Assembly: GCA_027475525.1 (NCBI GenBank)
Contig: JAMWFC010000005.1
Location: 1,934,019 to 1,998,018 of the forward strand
From: Macrolepiota albuminosa
Lineage: Eukaryota > Basidiomycota > Agaricomycetes > Agaricales > Agaricaceae
DNA length: 64,000 nt
Direction: 5' to 3'
The translations under genes were made by a program, and so were the position numbers. The notes beneath the pieces were generated by a model. It ran no database searches and was not told the origin of the DNA. It was given only the letters and a program-made list of their open reading frames with translations. Below, piece by piece: positions 56,971 to 64,000 of this stretch (position 1 is the stretch's first letter; each line of letters opens with the position of its first letter).

Positions 56971-57796
56971 TGTCACGACCCCTCCCCTCCGGGCCCACCC
57001 CGGGACACCCCCGGAACACCATCCGGGATCCTCCCTCCGACCCCACAAGACACGCCCCGCCATCACGACCGCCGACACCGCCATCATGCGCGTCAAGGAC
57101 CGCCATCAGCCGCCACCAGCCCCGATCAACAATCGGATCACGCGACTCATTCCCGGCCATCGCGCATCACGCATCACGGCTCCATCTGCGCCAATTGATC
57201 GCGCGCCCCACACGCGCGATCCCGGTATGCAGCCCCTGCCGCTACTCAATGACCCCCGGAACCCATCCCAGACATCCCGGAACCCCGAGACCCGGTCCCG
57301 TAGTACTTATAGCATAGTTCCCTGCTGTATTCGCTAGTCTTGATATTACATACTTTGCATAACTGTTACTTGGATATTGCGTGCCCTCTTGTTTGACTGG
57401 TACGCCTCGTTTGGTACGCTTCGACTGGCACGCCTTAGTATTCGCGTGCTATAAGTTTGGTACGCACTTCGCGACTTTTAAGTTACTAACTTGGTCTCGT
57501 CTTAGAACCTCCGGTTCACGACTCGACCCCCTCTTGGTACGCACTTCGCGACTTTTAAGTTACTAACTTGGTCTCGTCTTAGAACCTCCGGTTCACGACT
57601 CGACCCCCTCTAACCCCAGTCACCTCCAACCCAAAACTCCCGGACTCTAGTCCCCTATCCCAGGATTACCCCTGTCCTTGTCTTGAACCCTGGAGTCCTA
57701 GCCCCGGAGTTCCAGACACCCGAGTATCCGTAGATCAAGTCCGCATCGTAAGGGCGTCGCTTTCCCAGAAAGCCCCCGATTCAGCGGAACCTGACA
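56971..57796 (+). repeat. 5' LTR of chromovirus copy D
   Basis: 826 bp including one 77-bp duplication (57457/57534), so 749 bp natively. TGTCACGACC...GCGGAACCTGACA. Likely duplicated target would be GCGCT (56966-56970), not verifiable here. Confidence 0.92.
57303..57348 (+). promoter_or_regulatory. Inferred LTR promoter: TATA-like box and start of R
   Basis: TACTTATAGCA at 57304 lies about 30 nt before AGTCTTGATATTA (57336-57348). All four chromovirus-type LTRs keep this 13-mer (last base varies at 11300-12177). Because the primer site copies it, the RNA should start at or just before 57336. Confidence 0.6.
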
Positions 57797-57809
57797 TAAT
57801 ATCAAGACT
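57797..57809 (+). other. Self-priming primer binding site
   Basis: TAATATCAAGACT directly follows the LTR and is the exact reverse complement of 57336-57348 within the LTR. This matches the Tf1/sushi mechanism, in which the 5' end of the RNA folds back to prime reverse transcription instead of a tRNA. Confidence 0.8.
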
Positions 57810-57829
57810 CTCTCCTTACACCGTTCTTG

Positions 57830-60800
57830 ATGGCTACGTATACTCACACTTACTACCCCACCGGGTACCAGACCGACCCTTACGGACGCCCGGTACCCGA
57901 CCACTACTCCGCGCAGACCCCCCGCCCCGTCTACCCACCTCTCCCGTACGAACCTCCATAGGACGCCCGGTACCCGACCACTACTCCGCGCAGACCCCCC
58001 GCCCCGTCTATCCACCTCTCCCGTACGAACCTCCATACCCCCACCGCCACTGGGCCCCCGACCCGTCCCTCTACGACCTGGGGCCCTCAGCCAGCTGGGC
58101 CCCTCCGCCCAATTTAGCCATGGCAACTGGGCCCCCGACCCGTCCCTCTACGACCTGGGGCCCTCAGCCAGCTGGGCCCCTCCGCCCAATTTAGCCATGG
58201 CATGACCTGTGAAGATCCCCTCGTACCGGAGCATCCCCGGGGGCCTGCCGGAGACCCCACCTGTACCCAGTGGACCTCGCCCGATTCCCCCCAGCGAGGG
58301 CCCCTTTGCACCCACCCCCTACTACGGTTACCAGCGCCCCGTCCCCCAACCCCGAGAACCCCGAGGACCTCCCTACCCCGACTACCCCCCTCGTCATTAC
58401 CCGGCCGCCGCTCCCCCGTCCCCCAACCCCGAGAACCCCGAGGACCTCCCTACCCCGACTACCCCCCTCGTCATTACCCGGCCGCCGCTCCACCCGCTCG
58501 GACCCCCCCTCGCCAATGGGACGACGACGCCTCGAGGAGTATGAACGGCAACGGGATGAGGTACTCCGCTCCCTCAGGATCTCACCGGAGGACTTTGCGC
58601 AACGGACAAGGACGCTGCTCGTGGAATTCGGACACGACGACTTCGAAGGCACTCTGGAGGAATGGGCTCACTGCTTGGTCGAATTCGGGGATTGCCTCAC
58701 GTGAGGAGAACTCCCGGAGCAAACCATGGTAAAGTATAGGCGCAACACGATCCTCCGGGAAGAATTACAGCAACTGCTCGACGAAGTCCACGCGTCCCCC
58801 TCCCCTCGGCCCATCAACGACCCCGCGGACCCAGGTCGCTCGATTCACATTCGACGGGAACCCCCAGAACCGGTCCCAGCAGTCCCGGCAGCCCCCACGG
58901 TCCCCACTCCGGAGCAACGACAACGGGAAGAACGGCAGAACGCCTCAGCCATATTACGGTCCCTCAACCCGGCTGGAGGCCTCTTCGATCAACCCGCGGC
59001 CCGCACGGTAGGCTTGTCAAATCGCCGCAGGGCTAACTCCGTCCCTAGTACCTTCGAGACCTGGGGACAGCCCCAAAGACCCCTGGAACCCCTCCCGCGA
59101 ACAGACAACGCCCGACCCCCGGCCCCGGCGAACCCCGGCAGACCCCGCGCGGACACCCCTAGCACGGACGACACGCTGTGCTACATCGACGAGCTTACGC
59201 GTGGCAACAACGAACCACGTCCCGCGCCCGCGCCCGTCCCGGTACCGCCCCCTACGTCAGCCCCGGTCCCTCCGGAACGCAACTTCCGCCGCGATCCGCC
59301 ACCCCACTTCGACCTACGAAACCCCCCGCGACCCCCGATACAAGCACGACCCTCCCGGGTTGAACGTCCCCCGCGCAACCCAGTACCCGACCCAGCACCC
59401 GACCCCCCTCCGCCCGACCCGACACCGCCGAACCCTCCCCGACCACCTCCGCCACCCCCAGCCGAACCTCGAGGACGACCCCCAGGCCCTCCACCCCGAC
59501 ACCGCCGAACCCTCCCCGACCACCTCCGCCACCCCCAGCCGAACCTCGAGGACGACTCCCAGGCCCTCCACCCCTGCCACTCCCTGCGTGGAGACCCGGG
59601 CCCCCTCCTGGCAGGAACGAACCCCCTTGGGACAACGGGCCTCCCGGGCGTGGACCCCCAGGTGAGCCACCCGGAGGAGGACCTCCCGGCAGGTGGGGTC
59701 CCGCCCTTGGTGCTTTTCCTCCTCAAGGAGGGGGGGGTAATCATTACTACTATTATTACAATGCTGGCCCCCCTCCCCGCAACGCTGCCGGACCGGACGA
59801 CGCCCGCGACGCCCTCGCCCGCGAAGGACGACTGGACATCCAAAAGCCCAACGCTTTCACGGGCCGGGACCCCCGAAAATGGCGTACCTTCCTAACTCAG
59901 TGTCTCAATACATTCCAGGCAAAGCCGCTCACGTTTCAGGTTGACAGCTCCCGGGTGGCCTTTGCCGCGTCGTACCTCCAGGGGATCGCCTTCGATCACT
60001 ACACGGCCCTCATCCAGTTCGACCCCAACAACCCGGCACTCGCTCGCTGGCAGGCCTTTGTCGACGAGTTCTCCGGGAAGTTCGGAATCTACGACACCGT
60101 GGCCGAGGCCGAGGACAACCTCTTCAATCTCCGGATGCGCTCGGAAGAACGTTTCACCACCTTTATCGTACGTTTTGAGAAGGAAGCTTACAAAACAGGT
60201 TGGAACTACAGCGCCCTCCAGTACGCCCTCCGCCGCGCCCTGCCTCAACGCATCAAGGACGTCCTCCGACTCGCCCCGAAACAACCCTCCTACGACGGGT
60301 ACAAGGCCCTCGTCATGCAGATCGACCAACGCTACTGAGAAGACCGCAGCGAGTATTCGAATTCCCGACCCCCCTGGAACCCTAGAGGAGGACCCCCTTG
60401 GCCCTCCGGCGAAGCTCCCAACCCCCAAGGTCGAAACCCCGGTCCCCCCCCTGGAACCCTAGAGGAGGACCCCCTTGGCCCTCCGGCGAAGCTCCCAACC
60501 CCCAAGGTCAAAACCCCGGTCCCCCCGCGTTCCCTGGCGGCCGACCCCTGGTGAGTCGCGGCCCGCCCAATGCTAACCCCGGCAGCGGCGCCCGCCCCCA
60601 GGCCCAACTCAACGCCGCCGTGGCCGCCCACGACCCGGGCGACGTGCCAAGCCCCGAGGAACCCCCGGAAGACCCCGAAGACTTTGACTTCGACGACGAG
60701 CGGGACGAGGAGGCCCTCCGAGCCAACCGGCTTCAAAAGAAGGGACGACCCTGGGTCGAAGTCCCGACGGATGTGCAGGAACGACGGAGAAGGGAGGGTG

Positions 60801-60934
60801 TCTGTATACTCTGTGGTGAGAAAGATCATTTCATCTCCGAGTGCCCCAAACGACAGGTCATGGGACGTGCCACCTGGACCTTCGAAGGGGAGGACGCCAC
60901 CTACGAGTATTCGGAAAACGACCCAGCGATTTAG
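57830..60934 (+). CDS. Chromovirus gag (broken by 77-bp duplications)
   Basis: ATG at 57830 (MATYTHTYYPTGYQTDPYGR), 20 nt after the primer site. Pro-rich N-terminus, then EILRISPEDF-like and coiled segments (58530-58800). A long Pro/Arg-rich linker (58726-59895) precedes the capsid domain at 59955-60338 (YLQGIAFDHYTALIQFDPN, FGIYDTVAEAEDNLFNLRM, SYDGYKALVMQIDQRY). A zinc knuckle CILCGEKDHFISEC follows at about 60807-60848 and the stop is TAG 60932-60934. Duplications at 57884, 58049, 58341 and 60374 each shift the frame. Another frame change is needed near 59890-59955. Confidence 0.75.
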
Positions 60935-61941
60935 ACCCGGAAGACGCCCTAAATCGCGGAATCAACCCCGACGTCTTCTCCGCCCCGGTCTCACATCTTC
61001 GCTCTACGACACTCGTACAGGACACCCTCACGGCTTATCTACCCTCCCACTCTTCGCACTCCCTCCTCCTCAAAACCCGCCTCACCCCCTCCGGAACTCC
61101 CCTCAGCACCCTCGTCGACAGCGGCGCCACCGACAACTTCATCGACGAAGCATGGTCTACCCTCACCCCGGAACCCGCCCAGCGACTCCCGGTCCCGGTA
61201 CGGCTCTGCCTCTTCGACGGCGACGCCTCTACGGCGGGGGACATCACTCATTTCGTGCGTATGCCCGTTACCTTCGCCAACGGACAGACTCACAACCTCC
61301 GGATGTTGATAACAAAACTCCACCCTTCCGCACCCCTGGTCCTAGGACTCCCGTGGCTCCGGGACACTAACCCCCGCATCAATTGGCGACACCTCACCCT
61401 TCGCCTGACCCGGGACCCGACCCCCGACGACCAGCAACTCCCCTTCGACATCCCCCACTCCTCAAAACCAACCCCGAAGGACCCCCCGGACGAGCCCCCA
61501 CCACCCCCCGGACTCCAGTCCCGCTCGTCCCGATCCTTCGTCATCAATGCCAGGCTGGACGGCACCCCGGGACCGATATCGGCCCTTATCGACAGCGGAG
61601 CCACCGGGGTTTTCATCAGCGACGCCCTCGACCTCCCCCACGACTCCCTCGACCAGCCCCTCCGCCTGCAACGCCTCGACGGCACCCCCTCCTCCTCCGG
61701 CCCCATCCAAAGGTCTCACTCGGGACACGTGACCCTGGACAACAACTACAAGTTCACTTCCGACTTCCTGGTCACGCGACTTCACGAATCGACCCCAATG
61801 GTGCTGGGGCTACCCTGGCTGCGCGACACGAACCCCGACATCGATTGGAGGACGCTCACCATGACCTTCCCAGGGCCCGAAGACCACCCCTCGACCGCCG
61901 TGCACCTCCGCCCGACATCGATTGGAGGACGCTCACCATGA
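60841..61941 (+). CDS. Tandem retropepsin (two aspartic protease domains in one ORF)
   Basis: 366 open codons. Domain 1: LSTLVDSGATDNFIDEAW (61108 onward) to LVLGLPWLRDTNPRINW (ends about 61390). Domain 2: ISALIDSGATGVFISDAL (61575 onward) to MVLGLPWLRDTNPDIDW (ends about 61850). Both keep the catalytic DSGA loop and the C-terminal LGLPWL motif, and they differ clearly in between (LCLFDGDASTAGDI against LQRLDGTPSSSGPI), so this is an old duplication, not an assembly copy. A Pro-rich linker separates them. The frame overlaps the end of gag by about 90 nt at an offset of -1. Ty3/Gypsy elements normally have one such domain acting as a homodimer. Confidence 0.8.
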   Translation: MPQTTGHGTCHLDLRRGGRHLRVFGKRPSDLDPEDALNRGINPDVFSAPVSHLRSTTLVQDTLTAYLPSHSSHSLLLKTRLTPSGTPLSTLVDSGATDNFIDEAWSTLTPEPAQRLPVPVRLCLFDGDASTAGDITHFVRMPVTFANGQTHNLRMLITKLHPSAPLVLGLPWLRDTNPRINWRHLTLRLTRDPTPDDQQLPFDIPHSSKPTPKDPPDEPPPPPGLQSRSSRSFVINARLDGTPGPISALIDSGATGVFISDALDLPHDSLDQPLRLQRLDGTPSSSGPIQRSHSGHVTLDNNYKFTSDFLVTRLHESTPMVLGLPWLRDTNPDIDWRTLTMTFPGPEDHPSTAVHLRPTSIGGRSP

Positions 61942-62472
61942 CCTTCCCAGGGCCCGAAGACCACCCCTCGACCGCCGTGCACCTCCGGGCTCTAGGAAGC
62001 AACCCGACGCCCAACACCCCCGGGACGACTGCCGCGCCCCCCACACATGCACCACCCCCGCCCATCCGAGACCGCAAGGCCCCCGATCGACCCCCAAACA
62101 TTCCTCGGAACAAGTACAAGGGGCCGAACTACCCCTGCCGGTCTCAGACACGCGTCACACCCGCTCCGGCCGATGATTCCGCAACACCGATCGACCCGAG
62201 CGCACTCGACATTAGGATCATTGGGGCCGCCCCCTTCGCCTGCCTCATGAGGGATGGGACTCCCACGTTTCAGCGAGCGCACTCGACATTAGGATCATTG
62301 GGGCCGCCCCCTTCGCCTGCCTCATGAGGGATGGGACTCCCACGTTTCAGCTACACACCTTGCCCTCTCTCCCGGAAGAACACCTACGAGGGGACGCTAT
62401 CCCCCGGAACAGAAAACCGAGGAGCAAATCCTCCGAGAAGTAGTTCCCCCGGAGTATCACGAGTTCGCTGAC

Positions 62473-64000
62473 GTATTCTCCAAAGGAGAAAAACCGAGGA
62501 GCAAATCCTCCGAGAAGTAGTTCCCCCGGAGTATCACGAGTTCGCTGACGTATTCTCCAAAGGAGACGCCAAGGAGATTCCCCCTCACCGCCCCTACGAT
62601 CACACCATCGACCTCGAGGAAGGAGCCACCCCCCCTTTCGGCAAGGTCTACAACATGTCGGAGGTCGAACTCCGGGCTCTCAAGGACTATCTCGACGAAA
62701 TGCTCGGTAAGGGATTCATCCGACCCTCCGCCTCCGCCGCCGGAGCCCCGGTTCTATTCGCCAAGAAGAAGGACGGCTCGCTCCGACTCTGTGTCGACTA
62801 CCGGGAACTCAATAAGATCACCAAGAAGAACCGCTACCCGCTCCCGCTCATTGGCGATCTGGTCGATCGACTCCGCAGTGCCAAGGTTTATACAAAGATT
62901 GACCTCCGCTCCGGTTACAACAACGTCCGCATCGCCCCGGGACATGAGTGGAAAACCGCGTTCCGCATGCGGTATGGTCTGTTTGAGTACCTTGTAATGC
63001 CTTTCGGAATGACTAACTCCCCCGCCATGTTCCAATACTTCATGAACGACATCTTCCACGACATGAGCGACGTCTTCGTGATAGTCTACCTGGACGACAT
63101 ACTCATCTACTCCGACTCGCCGGAGGATCACCAGAAGCACGTCCGGCAGGTCCTCGAACGCCTCCGGGAACACAACCTCCACGCCAAGCCCGAGAAGTGT
63201 TCATTCCATACCGAAGAGGTTGAGTATCTTGGCGTCATAGTATCCCCGAATGGCGTCCGCATGGATCCCCACAAGGTCGAGGCCATCGTCAACTGGCCGC
63301 AACCCCGGAACGTCAAGGAAGTACAATCTTTCCTGGGTTTCGCTAATTTCTACCGGAGGTTCATAGATAACTACTCCGGTATCACGAAACCTCTCAACCG
63401 GCTCACGCGCAAGGACGTCGCCTGGAACTGGGACAGTAAGTGCCAGAGCGTCTTTAACCTGCTCAAGGAGGCTTTCACAGCTGCCCCCGTCCTCCGGCAC
63501 TACGACCCGGCCCTCCCGATTATCCTGGAATGCGACGCCTCCGACTACGCCATCGCCGGGATCCTCTCACAGATGGAGCCTGACGGTGGGGAGCCCCGGC
63601 CAGTCGCTTTCTACACCCAGTCCATGATCGACGCCGAGCTCAACTACGACATTTACGACAAGGAACTCCTCACCATCGTGTCGCTTTCTACACCCAGTCC
63701 ATGATCGACGCCGAGCTCAACTACGACATTTACGACAAGGAACTCCTCACCATCGTCGAAGCCTTCAAGCAATGGCGGGCCTACCTCGAGGGAGCCCGGC
63801 ACCGGATCCAGGTCTACTCGGATCATAATAACCTGCAGTACTTCACCACAACCAAGCAACTCAGTCGACGGCAGGCCCGATGGTCCGAGATCCTCTCAGA
63901 ATACGACTTCACGATCCAGTACCGCCCGGGACGACTTGGCGCCAAGCCCGATGCCCTCACCCGTCGACCGGACGTCTACCCCAAGAAGTCATTCGAGGCG
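62473..64000 (+). CDS. Chromovirus reverse transcriptase and RNase H (partial, runs off the edge)
   Basis: From [19 protein letters not shown] (second copy, 62490 onward) the frame is open through 63704. [55 protein letters not shown] and active site [13 protein letters not shown] (about 63080). RNase H starts at [18 protein letters not shown] (about 63520). The 77-bp duplication at 63603/63680 then shifts the frame; beyond it the expected [10 protein letters not shown]...[14 protein letters not shown] continues to the window end. Closely matches the decayed copy A, which shows what lies beyond 64000. Confidence 0.9.

Larger units (their letters stand above)
57457..63756. repeat. Nine 77-bp tandem duplications within chromovirus copy D
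   Basis: First/second starts: 57457/57534, 57884/57961, 58049/58126, 58341/58418, 60374/60451, 61841/61918, 62201/62278, 62413/62490, 63603/63680. All are offset by 77 and nearly or fully identical. Confidence 0.92.
56971..64000 (+). mobile_element. Chromovirus copy D, youngest, truncated by the window edge
   Basis: 5' LTR (56971-57796), self-priming site, gag (57830-60934), tandem proteases (60841-61941) and RT/RNase H (62473-64000 onward). Integrase, chromodomain, accessory gene and 3' LTR would lie to the right. CpG-rich. Nine 77-bp tandem duplications lie in it. Confidence 0.9.

Noticed and set aside
59181..59843. Long minus-strand Gly/Arg-rich open frames opposite gag
   Set aside because: Shadow frames of a GC-rich Pro-coding sequence. 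No start context or conserved block; the capsid and knuckle are on plus.

Overview
This window reads as nuclear DNA of a basidiomycete fungus (Agaricomycotina-like). Host genes are compact, with several 48-115 nt GT-AG introns each. The transposons are types I know from mushroom genomes: Ty3/Gypsy chromoviruses, Ty1/Copia, Tc1/mariner, a Tad-like LINE, and a DDE transposase of the kind common in Agaricomycetes. Most of the window is transposon. The only clear host-gene block is about 36.9-46.3 kb.

Layout. 1-2.4 kb: intron-containing DDE transposase, minus strand, running off the left edge. 2.7-8.2 kb: chromovirus copy A, plus strand, 5'-truncated and heavily decayed. 8.2-27.4 kb: chromovirus copy B, minus strand, broken by nested insertions: a Tc1/mariner element (9110-10793), a TGATGA...TCATCA LTR-like element (11105-12952) that itself holds a solo LTR (11300-12177), and a 12-kb second Gypsy family, Gypsy-2 (13829-25921). 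27.4-36.5 kb: AT-rich graveyard with LINE RNase H, a Gypsy-2 solo LTR, a decayed Copia gag and repeats. 36.9-45.4 kb: host genes for a UBC1-type E2, a secreted S10 serine carboxypeptidase, a small basic CCDC137-like protein, one unrecognised spliced gene and an MFS monocarboxylate-type transporter. 46.3-52.0 kb: an apparently intact Copia element with perfect target duplication. 52.9-53.3 kb: LINE endonuclease fragment. 53.7-56.7 kb: chromovirus copy C, minus strand, partial. 57.0-64.0 kb: chromovirus copy D, plus strand, youngest, running off the right edge.

The chromovirus family (A-D) is the most interesting content. Its internal region carries gag, a tandem pair of retropepsin domains, RT, RNase H, integrase and chromodomain. 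Between pol and the 3' LTR it then carries a 1.5-1.8 kb gene on the opposite strand, seen in three copies and with intron-like segments. Primer binding looks self-primed: the 13 nt after the 5' LTR are the exact reverse complement of 13 nt at the inferred start of R. Gypsy-2 instead carries a roughly 3.4 kb extra ORF in the sense orientation at the same place.

Two cautions apply. First, at least 24 tandem direct duplications have a unit of 77 bp, most of them exact, and sit mainly in the young elements. This looks like unmerged contig overlap from a k=77 assembly, and each one shifts the reading frame, so many breaks in the young elements may be artificial. Second, the old copies have lost almost all CpG dinucleotides, which points to methylation-driven decay.
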